Of a DNA stretch of 38,042 bases, positions 8,449 through 16,335 are shown piece after piece. Made by a program: the position numbers and the translations under genes. The notes below the pieces were generated by a model. That model was not told the origin of the DNA and did no database searches. It was given only the letters and a program-made list of their open reading frames with translations. Within the stretch, counting starts at the first letter, position 1, and each line of letters starts with the position of its first letter. This DNA comes from Flavobacteriales bacterium UBA979 (lineage in GTDB: Bacteria > Bacteroidota > Bacteroidia > Flavobacteriales_D > Sanyastnellaceae), in the NCBI GenBank assembly GCA_002292325.1, contig DBBR01000081.1, positions 1 to 38,042 on the forward strand, in the 5' to 3' direction.

Positions 8449-9173
8449 GCTTTTTGGGACTTACGGAGACCCAGCGGGTCCTTTGGGGTTCCTGCAATGA
8501 ACTCTTTCAGGTAGCGAGGCGTGAAATACGCGACATCTTCAAATTGCTGTGCTTCATAAGCTGCCATCGCAGGGAGAAGCATGTACTTGGCTTGCGGATG
8601 ATCGGGAATGAATTTCCAGTGATCCGCTTGACCTGATAGCAAGCGTTCAGTTTTCAAAGCTGCATCGCCGATGATGCAAGCGTTTGACGTCGACGTTTCA
8701 GGAAACAATGCTCTCAACGGTTGATTGGCATCCAGGATCAAGGCGCGGGTTTCGTCCAGGGGTTCCCATATTTGATTCGTTCGTCGGAATGACTGGGTAT
8801 AGACCTCATCTCGCCGGGCGTCCATGACGGAGACTGCGGAAGTCACTTCAATAGGACAGGCGTAAGACTGGATTTCGAGGCTATTGATGGCAATGAGAGG
8901 AATGTTACGGGCGTGGCAAATGCCTTTGGCGGTTGAGACACCGATTCGAAGGCCTGTGTAGCTCCCAGGACCTGCGCATGTGGCGACGGCATCCAATTCG
9001 TCAATCTTCCGATTTGTTTGTTGGAATGCGCGATCAATCATCGGCAAGAGCTCTGAGGCATGGACGTAATGATCTTGAAGAGCTTGATCTGAATGGAGCA
9101 GTCGGTTTCCTTCAAACAAGGCCACGGAGCAAGAAAGGGTCGAAGTTTCTATGCCGAGGATGAGCGGTGTCAT
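8445..9173 (-). CDS. tsaB: TsaB, subunit of the tRNA t6A synthesis complex
   Basis: Non-catalytic partner that dimerises with TsaD in making threonylcarbamoyl-adenosine at position 37 of ANN-decoding tRNAs. The 242-residue protein starts MTPLILGIETSTLSCSVAL, the ASKHA-fold phosphate-1 motif of TsaB, and carries the conserved CAGPGSYTGLRIGVSTAKG (about residues 66-84). Length is typical. The gene overlaps both neighbours by four bases (ATGA), downstream of the periplasmic adaptor and upstream of the Rieske-like gene. A tolC, adaptor, tsaB order is, to my knowledge, recurrent in Flavobacteriales, although there is no known functional link between tRNA modification and efflux. Confidence 0.94.
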   Translation of the reverse strand: MTPLILGIETSTLSCSVALFEGNRLLHSDQALQDHYVHASELLPMIDRAFQQTNRKIDELDAVATCAGPGSYTGLRIGVSTAKGICHARNIPLIAINSLEIQSYACPIEVTSAVSVMDARRDEVYTQSFRRTNQIWEPLDETRALILDANQPLRALFPETSTSNACIIGDAALKTERLLSGQADHWKFIPDHPQAKYMLLPAMAAYEAQQFEDVAYFTPRYLKEFIAGTPKDPLGLRKSQKA

Positions 9174-10474
9174 TCGTTTGCTGATTCGTTTTCATCCCCT
9201 TCTTCAAGAACTTCTATCTCAACCGTATCACCGTTGACCAGGGTGCGTGAAATGCTTTGGTATGGCCCGGTAATGACTCGATCACCTTCAGAAAGACCGG
9301 TCAATATTTCAATGTATCGGTTGTCTTGGATACCGGTTGTGACCACGTGCCATTCTGCGATGTCACCTTCGGAAAGAACAAAAACGCCCAATTCGTTTTC
9401 ATCGTCCATTCCATCTTCGGTTTCTCGGGTGGTAACGGATTGAATGGGGATGGACAAGGCTCCTTTGGCTTCTCGGGTGAGGACATCGACCTTGGCACTC
9501 ATTCCCGGACGAAAAGGAGACAGCGTCTCAGTTTCATTTTCAAGCAAGCCCGCATAGCTTTCCGGCAGCAATCTGACTTTGACCGAAAAGTTGGTCACTT
9601 GGTCCATGGCAAATCCGTTGAGCCCCGCATTCAAGGCGGTATTTCCTATTTCGGTTACCAGGCCTGTGAACGTTTGATCGAGGTAAGCATCCACTTCCAC
9701 TTCGGCTGCATCGCCCATGCCGACGCGAACGATGTCGCTTTCATTGACTTCAACGTCAACTTCCATAATGGACAAGTCGGAGACTTTCATGACCACTTCC
9801 CCTGCAGTAAATCCATTGCCCTGAACGCTTTCACCGCTTTCCTTGACCAAAGCAGTCACCGTTCCGGATTGAGGTGCCGTAAGCGTCGTCCGACTGAGAT
9901 TATCGCGGGCTTCTTGAACGGAAGCCTCGGCACTGGAAATGGCGAATTCAGCGCTACGTATCGTCTCCCCTGCAGCCGTGAGTGTTGCTTCGGCACTTCG
10001 GAAATTGGCTTCGCCCGTGTCATAATCAGCTTGGGAAAGAATGCGATCCTTGAAAAGTTGCTGGGTTCGTTCCCATCCTTTTTGAGCGGCAAAAAACTGC
10101 GCGTCAGCTTGTGCATGTTGAGCTTTGGCCGAGGCCAGGTTGGAACGAGCACTGTTGGCAGCAGCTTGAGCGCGGTTCAAAGCTGCCTCATACAAGTCGG
10201 GGTTTATTTGCACGAGCAAGTCGCCTTTCTGGACACGATCGCCTTCCTTAACGGGAAGGTTAATAATTTGCCCGCTGACTTCTGCCGTGATGTTGACCTC
10301 TGTTTCCGGTTGAATTTTTCCCGATGCTGATACGCGTTCGATGATGGTTCGAACCTGTACCTCCTCAATTTGGACGAGTTCCGCCGATTCTTTGCCACCA
10401 AACCATTTTGCGGCGAACAAAAGCGCTACGACGGTCAGTCCGGTGATGATCCAAAATTTCTTGGTGAGTTTCAT
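9170..10474 (-). CDS. periplasmic adaptor (membrane fusion protein) of an efflux pump
   Basis: 434-residue HlyD/AcrA-family adaptor that links an inner-membrane transporter to TolC. A single N-terminal membrane helix (about 8-25) anchors it. Then come the lipoyl half-motif GKIQPETEVNITAEVSGQI with EGDRVQKGDLLVQI, a long Ala/Gln-rich coiled-coil hairpin (about residues 95-200), the second lipoyl half LTAPQSGTVTALVKESGESV, a beta-barrel domain and a C-terminal membrane-proximal domain ending in an acidic tail. The architecture is closest to MacA-type adaptors that serve ABC transporters. The gene lies 9 bases downstream of the tolC-family gene and overlaps tsaB. No RND pump or MacB-like ABC permease is adjacent, so the transporter it serves must be encoded elsewhere. 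Confidence 0.92.
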   Translation of the reverse strand: MKLTKKFWIITGLTVVALLFAAKWFGGKESAELVQIEEVQVRTIIERVSASGKIQPETEVNITAEVSGQIINLPVKEGDRVQKGDLLVQINPDLYEAALNRAQAAANSARSNLASAKAQHAQADAQFFAAQKGWERTQQLFKDRILSQADYDTGEANFRSAEATLTAAGETIRSAEFAISSAEASVQEARDNLSRTTLTAPQSGTVTALVKESGESVQGNGFTAGEVVMKVSDLSIMEVDVEVNESDIVRVGMGDAAEVEVDAYLDQTFTGLVTEIGNTALNAGLNGFAMDQVTNFSVKVRLLPESYAGLLENETETLSPFRPGMSAKVDVLTREAKGALSIPIQSVTTRETEDGMDDENELGVFVLSEGDIAEWHVVTTGIQDNRYIEILTGLSEGDRVITGPYQSISRTLVNGDTVEIEVLEEGDENESANE

Positions 10475-10483
10475 GCGGGTTGT

Positions 10484-11959
10484 TTAACGGAAGGTAATAG
10501 CCTTGCCCATGTAAAAATCAAGGATCCGACTTTTGAAGGCCAAATCATATTTTGCTCTAAGAGCATTGACGCGTGCATTGTCAAATAAAGTTCTGGCATC
10601 GGCATAATCAATCGCGGTCGCGGCACCCGCCTCGTAACGCTTCTCAGTATTTAGAAAGGCCCGCTCGGCAGCCGTTAAGGCTGACTCTTGGGCAACTGCA
10701 TTTTGCGAAGCTGCTCGGGCGTCTGCCCAGGCAGATTCAATGCTCGTTGTGAGCGTTTGCCGGGTCTGCTCTAATTGGTATTGGGCACGCAAGGCGTTGA
10801 CTTCTGCTTGCTCAATGGATGACTTCACGCTGAAGTTGTTGAACAATGGGACACTCATTGAGAAAAACACACTCTGGTTGAAATTCCGATTGAGTTGATC
10901 GGAGAAAGGTGTGGTAATGAATTCGAATACTTCTTGCTGTGCAACCAGATCGTACGCCGTCGAATCGTCCACGACAAGTGAGCCCAGCACGAATTCTTCG
11001 ACAGTGGGGTCACCGTCTATGGTCCTGGATGCTCCGGAATACCCTGTTCCGATGTTGTAGCTTGCAAACAAGCGGGGATAGCGTCCGGTTTTGGCGACGT
11101 CCAATCCAATATGTGCATCTTCAACCTGCAATTCTGCTTGGCGAATTTCCGGGAACGAGCCCATGGCGTAGGCGACTGCAGCAGCAGGTGAAGCCGGGAG
11201 ATTGGCCCGCTCTAAGTCTTCATCAGATGGTCGAATCAATTGGAAATCTTCCGCTTCTGAGGCGGGCAATTGAAGCAATTGGACCAAATTGAGTTTGGCG
11301 AGTCCAAGGGCGTTGAAGGTGGAGACGATGTTGGCTTCGTCGGCAGCCAGTTGAGCCTCTACATCGTACAAATCAAATTCAGCAGCAGCTCCTGCCGCTA
11401 CCATGCTGCGCATGCGATCGACCTGGCGAGCAGTCGCTTGTCGGTTGTATTCAGCGACCCGCACAAACTCCTCCTGGAACAGAACGTTCAAGAATGCACC
11501 AGCAATGGTCAGAACGACGTTGTTTTCGGCGATTTCTTTAGCAGCTGCAGCGGACTGTTCGGCGAGCAAAGCGCGCCGCAAATTGAGGTGATTTTGAAAA
11601 CCATTGAATAAAACGATTCCAGTCGAAAGGCCGAAGCTATTGGATCGAATAGCCGATGATTCCACAAATTGGTTTGTGAAGGGATCAATGGTTCGGCCGA
11701 AGTTGTATCCATGCGACATGTTGCCGTTGAGGTTTGGAAGAAAAGCTCCACGGGCTGATTGTGTCCCAATCGTGGCGCTGGTTTCACCCAATTCGCCGAG
11801 TTTGATCTGGAGGTTGTGTTCGAAGGCATGGTCCAGGCAACTTTGGAGGCTCCATGCTTGCTGCTGAGCGCAAACGGTTTTAGTTTCTCCCAGACTCAAA
11901 AAGACGCAGGCGAGCAGGAGTGACAAACGGACAGGAAGGGTGGCATTCAATTCGGGCAT
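10484..11959 (-). CDS. TolC-family outer-membrane efflux protein
   Basis: Outer-membrane channel tunnel, expected to form a trimer with a beta-barrel and a long periplasmic alpha-helical barrel. The 491-residue protein from the ATG at 11959 begins with a signal peptide (hydrophobic core LSLLLACVFLSLG, cleavage probably after VCAQ). The mature part opens WSLQSCLDHAFEHNLQIK, the standard start of the family, and contains two internally similar helical repeats rich in Ala, Gln and Asn, each with an LxxxxxxLxxA pattern; the second repeat holds SVPLFNNFSVKSSIEQAE. The frame opens with a TTG at 11965, but the ATG two codons on is preferred. It heads the tolC, adaptor, tsaB and Rieske-like run. Substrate unknown. 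Confidence 0.93.
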   Translation of the reverse strand: MPELNATLPVRLSLLLACVFLSLGETKTVCAQQQAWSLQSCLDHAFEHNLQIKLGELGETSATIGTQSARGAFLPNLNGNMSHGYNFGRTIDPFTNQFVESSAIRSNSFGLSTGIVLFNGFQNHLNLRRALLAEQSAAAAKEIAENNVVLTIAGAFLNVLFQEEFVRVAEYNRQATARQVDRMRSMVAAGAAAEFDLYDVEAQLAADEANIVSTFNALGLAKLNLVQLLQLPASEAEDFQLIRPSDEDLERANLPASPAAAVAYAMGSFPEIRQAELQVEDAHIGLDVAKTGRYPRLFASYNIGTGYSGASRTIDGDPTVEEFVLGSLVVDDSTAYDLVAQQEVFEFITTPFSDQLNRNFNQSVFFSMSVPLFNNFSVKSSIEQAEVNALRAQYQLEQTRQTLTTSIESAWADARAASQNAVAQESALTAAERAFLNTEKRYEAGAATAIDYADARTLFDNARVNALRAKYDLAFKSRILDFYMGKAITFR

Positions 11960-11962
11960 GCA

Positions 11963-11970
11963 CAAAATTA
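11963..11970 (-). promoter_or_regulatory. possible -7 box (TAATTTTG) before the tolC-family gene
   Basis: TAATTTTG on the minus strand fits TAnnTTTG and lies 3 bases before the ATG at 11959. No good TTTG is found 19 bases upstream. If it is used, the message is leaderless or translation starts downstream, so this is a weak call. Confidence 0.25.
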
Positions 11971-11999
11971 ACGCAATGCTTCTGTTCCTGAACGATTTA

Positions 12000-12740
12000 T
12001 CAGTAATTGGTAACCCGGATGGAAATTCTTCGGTTGGCGTCGACCTCTTCGGGAGTTTTTGGTGAGGGGTAAAGTAACGCGTTCAATTCACGTGCTTCGA
12101 CGGTAAGGCGTCTGGAGGCCACTCCTGAGCTGACAAGGTATTCGAAGACAGCACGGGCGCGGTCCCGGCTGAAACGCTCGCTCGCTTTCAGGCTTTGATC
12201 TGTGCCTTCATACCCTATGATTGCAAGTGCCAAGGTGGGGTTGACATGGATGAATTCGAGCAAAGCTTCCAAAGCGGGCACCGAGGTAAAATATAAGTCT
12301 TGGGTGCCGGGCATGAATTCTATCGCAGGGAGTGAGGTTTCCAAACCCACTTCCAAGGGTTGCAGTTGAACGGTGTCATGTGCGACTGTTGGGTCAGCAA
12401 AAATGAAATCGGCAAAAAGCATGTAGGTGGGTTCAACACAAATCCGACTGTACCTGCGGTAAGGCTCTAGCCTGAGTAGGGTATCCTTGTTGACCTGTAA
12501 TTTGATCGGTTTACGGGGGTTGATGCCCTCGACCGTCAATTCCACGCGCAGTAGGGCGTTGGTGGAGTGGTCAGCCACAGTCCATGTTTGTTCGACAGGA
12601 TCTTCTGTGATGCTAGCACCGTCGAGCCAAGGGCTTCTTTCGACAACAAATTGAGCGTGGAACTCTTCGGTTGCGGCGCAACCTAGCGCGATGAAGAGGA
12701 TGATCCGAATGAGGTTGGTATCGCGCAGCAAGGGGATCAA
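12000..12740 (-). CDS. OmpA-family periplasmic/outer-membrane protein
   Basis: 246-residue exported protein with a C-terminal OmpA-like peptidoglycan-binding domain. The N-terminus has a hydrophobic signal core (LIRIILFIALGCAA) and a probable cleavage site near FHAQ. Residues of about 30-130 form an unrecognised beta-rich domain. From about residue 145 the OmpA pattern follows: an extended strand, ALAIIGYEGTD, SERFSRDRARAVFEYLVSSGV and the terminal VDANRRISIRV, with the Asp and Arg that grip diaminopimelate in place. The only start in frame that keeps the signal peptide is a TTG at 12740, 9 bases after the stop of the small upstream membrane-protein gene. Probable role: tethering the outer membrane to peptidoglycan. 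Confidence 0.82.
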   Translation of the reverse strand: MIPLLRDTNLIRIILFIALGCAATEEFHAQFVVERSPWLDGASITEDPVEQTWTVADHSTNALLRVELTVEGINPRKPIKLQVNKDTLLRLEPYRRYSRICVEPTYMLFADFIFADPTVAHDTVQLQPLEVGLETSLPAIEFMPGTQDLYFTSVPALEALLEFIHVNPTLALAIIGYEGTDQSLKASERFSRDRARAVFEYLVSSGVASRRLTVEARELNALLYPSPKTPEEVDANRRISIRVTNY

Positions 12741-12749
12741 TTTCTTCGG

Positions 12750-12980
12750 TTAAGTGCTAGCTTTTTGCTTCCTATAAATTACGAAGAAAAGTGCAGATAA
12801 CAAAATGTACGGAACGGCCATGAGATACAAAATCCCACGGTTTAATCCTGCACCAAGCCCACCATCTTCAGCGCTGTCTTCGGCCACGGCTCTGCACATC
12901 ACACATTGACCCCACGCATCATGTGCCCAAAAGAGCAGGCCCAAAAGCACGAATATGGAAATAAATTGCCGGTAGCGCAT
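12750..12980 (-). CDS. small membrane protein with a CVMC motif, oxidase-cluster associated
   Basis: 76-residue protein with an N-terminal signal or membrane helix (about 5-22), a short periplasmic segment with Cys26 and Cys29 (QCVMCRAVAEDS), and a second helix (about 51-68) followed by a basic tail. The C-x-x-C pair just outside the first helix could hold a metal or act as a redox pair. Small proteins of this kind sit at the end of cytochrome oxidase clusters in Bacteroidota, and here it is 19 bases downstream of the DUF420 gene. No function is established to my knowledge; a part in copper delivery or redox maintenance of the oxidase is inferred purely from position and the CxxC. Confidence 0.75.
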   Translation of the reverse strand: MRYRQFISIFVLLGLLFWAHDAWGQCVMCRAVAEDSAEDGGLGAGLNRGILYLMAVPYILLSALFFVIYRKQKAST

Positions 12981-12999
12981 GGAATTCTCATTAACAGAT

Positions 13000-13542
13000 T
13001 CAGTGGGGATAATAAGGCGAAATCATCCAATATACGATGACTCCTGTGGCAGTGACGTACAACCAAATGGGCCAGGTAATTCGCGCTAGTTTTCGGTGCT
13101 TCTCAACTTGCATACCCAATCCTCGGACGTAAGTGAAGAGCACCAATGGAATGATACCCGTAGACAAGATGATGTGCGAAATCAGGATGAACAAGTAGAC
13201 CGTGCGGATTCCTCCTTCTCCGCCAAATTTCGTTGATTCTGTTGTCAAATGGAATGCGACATAGCTCAGTAAGAACAGTACGCTCAGTGCCAATGCTGAC
13301 GTCGTAAATGCACGATGTACTCGGATGTTCTTGTTTTTGATGGCGATGAAAGCAGCGATTAAGCAACAGAATGCTGTGCCGTTAAAAAGGGCATTCAACT
13401 TGGGAAGTACATACAATGACGCTCGTGTCTCTTCTGAGAGGCTTTCCACGGGGGGAATCAGAAACAGCAGTGCAACGGCAATTGGAATTACCACAGCCAT
13501 TGTCCAAATGAAGCGCCTTACATTACGTTCGTTGTTCATCAT
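13000..13542 (-). CDS. DUF420 (CtaM-like) oxidase assembly membrane protein
   Basis: 180-residue protein with five predicted membrane helices. It matches the DUF420 family by its pattern of membrane histidines: KNIRVHRAFTTSALALS, SYVAFHLTTES, LFILISHIILSTGI and the terminal KHRKLARITWPIWLYVTATGV. Members of this family (CtaM in Gram-positive bacteria) are needed for activity of heme-copper oxidases. The two adjacent ATG codons at 13542 and 13539 are both possible starts. It follows the Sco gene by 3 bases and lies in an uninterrupted oxidase gene run, which supports an assembly role for the aa3-type oxidase. Confidence 0.9.
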   Translation of the reverse strand: MMNNERNVRRFIWTMAVVIPIAVALLFLIPPVESLSEETRASLYVLPKLNALFNGTAFCCLIAAFIAIKNKNIRVHRAFTTSALALSVLFLLSYVAFHLTTESTKFGGEGGIRTVYLFILISHIILSTGIIPLVLFTYVRGLGMQVEKHRKLARITWPIWLYVTATGVIVYWMISPYYPH

Positions 13543-13545
13543 GTT

Positions 13546-14781
13546 TCATTCGTTGGTGGCCCAAAGTTGTTGGGCATCTTGTAATATTTGGTCAACCTCT
13601 TCCGTATCCGTTCCATCATAGTATCCGCGGATTCGGCCCGATTGATCGACGAGGGTGAAGACGTCGCTGTGAAAGATTCCACCTGCTGCGGTGTCACTTT
13701 CAATGGCGGTGAGAAAATAGCCTGCGCGAGCCAAGTCGAACAGGTCTTCTTTTTCACCGGTTAGGAATTTCCAGATTCGTGGATCTTGCCCTAGACGCAT
13801 CCCATATTGGGAAAGTTGCTCTGGGCGGTCGAATTCGGGATCAACAGAATGACTGAGCAAGCGAATGGCGTCTTTCAATCCTCGTTGTTCAATACCGGTT
13901 TGCAATCGAGCCATTTGGCTGGACATGATGGGGCAGATGGTGGGACATCGGGTGAAGAAGAAATCGACAATTCGGATTTGCCCTAGACAATTTCGGTGTG
14001 AAAACTCCAAACTGTCTTCATCGAGCAAGGCAAAAGGAGGCACCGTGTGCCCTTCAGGCCCAAGGACGGGCAAGGGCGGTAATTCAGTCAATGCTTCGCG
14101 AATTTTTCGCTTTTCGTAGGCAGCTTCATCCATTTCTTTTTGCAGGAGAGCGATGTCCTCCACTGCATCCTTGATCGCATCTTCGGATGCAGCATGGTAA
14201 ACACCGCGCAGGTAACCTTCGTCATCGACGAGCCACAGGGTGGCAATGTTATTGGGCTCACTCGGATCACGCTCAATCATGAAGGAAGCGGCAATGACAT
14301 CATCGATTTGAGATTGATTCCCGGTCAAAAACTGCCATTTCCCTTTAAAGCCATTGTAGCGGGTATTGCGTTCAACATATTCTGCAAGGACTTCGGGCGT
14401 GTCGTGTTCGGTGTCTAAGGTGAAACAAACGGTGGTGATATCGCTTTCATCTCGGTACCGAAAATTAGGCCAAAGCAATTGTTTGGTCATCTGTGCAACG
14501 TGCGGAGCATTGGTGGCGAAGAAAGCGGCCAACCAAACTTGACCTTCAAGCGCTGACGATTCGAAAGGCTCGCCGTTGTGATTGATCAGCGTAAAAGGCT
14601 CGACACGCTGTGCACCTTCCTTAGTGCCTTCGACCGGTCCTTCTTCGGTGAAATAAGGAAGGGTATTGAAGTGGTGTTCTCCATCGATTCCCAGCACCAG
14701 AAGGCCAATTAAAGGCAAGGCAAACATGATCCCTGAAAGGACCGCATATTTTTTAAATGTAGTGGCGAGCGTCGATTTCAC
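13546..14781 (-). CDS. tandem Sco1/SenC-type copper chaperone, first domain degenerate
   Basis: Membrane-anchored thioredoxin-fold protein expected to insert copper into the CuA site of oxidase subunit II. After a membrane helix (about 12-30) there are two Sco-like domains. The second (about 236-405) is complete, with Cys279 and Cys283 in TRCPTICP and the copper-ligand His371 in FHSDVFTLVD. The first (about 58-212) has the same fold elements (EPFTLINHNGEPF, LAAFFAT, IATLWLVDDEGYLRGVY) but no Cys pair, and Asn178 stands where the His belongs. At 411 residues it is nearly twice the usual Sco size of about 200-230. The start is a GTG at 14781; no ATG lies between it and the upstream in-frame stop. 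Neighbours are oxidase subunit IV and DUF420. Confidence 0.88.
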   Translation of the reverse strand: MKSTLATTFKKYAVLSGIMFALPLIGLLVLGIDGEHHFNTLPYFTEEGPVEGTKEGAQRVEPFTLINHNGEPFESSALEGQVWLAAFFATNAPHVAQMTKQLLWPNFRYRDESDITTVCFTLDTEHDTPEVLAEYVERNTRYNGFKGKWQFLTGNQSQIDDVIAASFMIERDPSEPNNIATLWLVDDEGYLRGVYHAASEDAIKDAVEDIALLQKEMDEAAYEKRKIREALTELPPLPVLGPEGHTVPPFALLDEDSLEFSHRNCLGQIRIVDFFFTRCPTICPIMSSQMARLQTGIEQRGLKDAIRLLSHSVDPEFDRPEQLSQYGMRLGQDPRIWKFLTGEKEDLFDLARAGYFLTAIESDTAAGGIFHSDVFTLVDQSGRIRGYYDGTDTEEVDQILQDAQQLWATNE

Positions 14782-14840
14782 GACATTAAAACCGCTGAGC
14801 GGACACGAAGTTCACTCCCAGAGCAAGTCATACCGGTGCG

Positions 14841-15218
14841 TTAATGGAAGTTATTGAAGGACATAAGGTGTCCGAACCCTTCCGTTATCGCAATGAATAG
14901 TAAGTATCCAATGAACAACATATACGGAGCCAATACGACTTTTTTCAGGTTGCTTCGCTCATCCCCCAGGTGCATAAATACCAGAACGATGTAAGCAGCT
15001 TTCACAATTGTGAGGACAATGAAAGTCCATTTGATCATGGACCAAGTGAACGTCTCAGAGCGCTTGAAGAAGACTCCCATGAAGACTTCGACCGTTGTTA
15101 AAAGGGTCAGGATCACCGTTACCTTCCAAATATTCTTTCGAATTTTCACTCCATCTTCCTCGCTGTGGTGCGCATTGAGTGAGTAGCTGTCGTTAACAAT
15201 GAGATCGTCTCGTTCCAT
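14841..15218 (-). CDS. cytochrome c oxidase subunit IV-family protein
   Basis: 125-residue protein with three predicted membrane helices, matching the bacterial subunit IV (CtaF/CoxD) family: an N-terminal soluble stretch, KIRKNIWKVTVILTLLTTVEVFMG, then FIVLTIVKAAYIVLVFMHLGDE and a last helix. The conserved A-x-x-V-x-x-F-M-H-L core is present. The ATG at 15218 (MERDDLIV) is chosen over 15278 because the longer frame would overlap the upstream subunit III gene by 29 bases and adds no conserved sequence. Small non-catalytic subunit of the aa3 oxidase. The gap to subunit III is 31 bases. Confidence 0.88.
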   Translation of the reverse strand: MERDDLIVNDSYSLNAHHSEEDGVKIRKNIWKVTVILTLLTTVEVFMGVFFKRSETFTWSMIKWTFIVLTIVKAAYIVLVFMHLGDERSNLKKVVLAPYMLFIGYLLFIAITEGFGHLMSFNNFH

Positions 15219-15249
15219 GGTATTGAGTTCCTGTGATTGGAGCAGCGGA

Positions 15250-16230
15250 TTAAACCAAGTAGAAGAAGGTGAATACAAAGACCCAGACCAAGTCTACAAA
15301 GTGCCAGTAGAGCCCTACTTTTTCTACCATTTCGTAATGCCTTCTTCGCTCAAAGACACCTTGGATGGCCATGATGAAAATGATGATGTTGATCACTACG
15401 CCCGAAAAGACGTGAAACCCGTGAAACCCCGTGATGAAGAAGAAGAAATTCGCGTAGGATTGCTGAATGCCGTATTCGTTGTCGTGCATGTTCGCACCAA
15501 ATGAGAACGTCGATGAACGTGCATTCCACAGTTTCATCGCTTCATCGCCGCTCACGTGCGACTCGTTTTCGATGTACTTATTCAATGTCAATGCGTGCAA
15601 TTCAGCTTCATGCGAATGTTCGCCGATTTCTACCAATTTCACACCGTGATCACTGTCAACCAGGGAAATGTTTGGGGATCCTTCCAGCCATGGCTCTGCC
15701 AAATGACCGAAGTGTTGGTCCATGTAAACGGCATCTCCCTTCGTCAGGTTGAAGGCCTGTCCGTCGTCTGAGGTCACCGACACATTCTCGGCCAACAAAA
15801 ACGACCCTCCACTGCCGTGAATAAAGTGCGACCACTCCCAAGCTTGAGAACCCAGAAAGAAAAATCCTCCGATGATGGTCAGTCCCATCCAACGTATCAC
15901 ACCGGATTTATCGTTGCGGTGTCCGGACTCAACTGCCAGAACCATGGTGACCGAGGAGACAATGAGGATGAAAGTCATCAATGCGACATAAATCAAGGGG
16001 TATTGTCCATCCAATCCCGGAAGTGCTCGGAAGACCTGTTCACCAATGGGCCAGGCGTCCTCGCTGCTGGCTCGGACGAATCCATAGGCCGTTAACAACC
16101 CTCCGAACGTCAAAGCGTCCGAAACGAGGAAGTACCACATCATCATCTTCCCATAGCTGACGCTAAATGGAGATTGACCTCCTCCCCACAGTTCTTCTTT
16201 CGAAATGGCTTTTGATGCTTCTCCGCCCAT
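15250..16230 (-). CDS. cytochrome c oxidase subunit III, with large soluble insertion
   Basis: 326-residue heme-copper oxidase subunit III with the family hallmarks MWYFLVSDALTFGGLL, ALMTFILIVSSVTM, GSQAWEWSHFI and the C-terminal TGFHGFHVFSGV and YWHFVDLVWVFVFTFFYL. Between the WEW helix and the next helix lies an insertion of about 115 residues (137-253) that ordinary subunit III lacks. It contains six or more histidines (DQHFGH, GEHSHEAELH) and should face the periplasm if the usual topology holds. It is the second of two adjacent subunit III genes; the other is at 16336-17133. The ATG at 16230 is clear, with a TAAATTTG box 16 bases upstream. Confidence 0.93.
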   Translation of the reverse strand: MGGEASKAISKEELWGGGQSPFSVSYGKMMMWYFLVSDALTFGGLLTAYGFVRASSEDAWPIGEQVFRALPGLDGQYPLIYVALMTFILIVSSVTMVLAVESGHRNDKSGVIRWMGLTIIGGFFFLGSQAWEWSHFIHGSGGSFLLAENVSVTSDDGQAFNLTKGDAVYMDQHFGHLAEPWLEGSPNISLVDSDHGVKLVEIGEHSHEAELHALTLNKYIENESHVSGDEAMKLWNARSSTFSFGANMHDNEYGIQQSYANFFFFITGFHGFHVFSGVVINIIIFIMAIQGVFERRRHYEMVEKVGLYWHFVDLVWVFVFTFFYLV

Positions 16231-16246
16231 GGCTACAATTTGGCCG

Positions 16247-16254
16247 CAAATTTA
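16247..16254 (-). promoter_or_regulatory. possible -7 box (TAAATTTG) upstream of the subunit III gene
   Basis: TAAATTTG on the minus strand fits TAnnTTTG exactly and sits 16 bases before the ATG at 16230, in the 105-base gap between the two subunit III genes. A TTTC at 16271-16274 could be a poor -33 element at short spacing. It would allow the downstream oxidase genes to be transcribed separately from ctaB and the first subunit III gene. Confidence 0.4.
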
Positions 16255-16335
16255 TGCAATGAAGGCCAATGAAACCACTTTTTCTGCTTCGGAGAAACAA
16301 TCAAATGGGCAAACGGTTCACGTACTGCCTGGTTT

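Noticed and set aside
9257..10330. 357-codon open frame on the plus strand opposite the periplasmic adaptor gene
   Set aside because: It mirrors the codons of the adaptor gene, which has clear family motifs. Its translation is Phe- and Ser-rich with no recognisable fold.
16231..16335. A hidden small gene between the two subunit III genes
   Set aside because: No frame with a plausible start and length was seen on either strand; only the -7-like box stands out.
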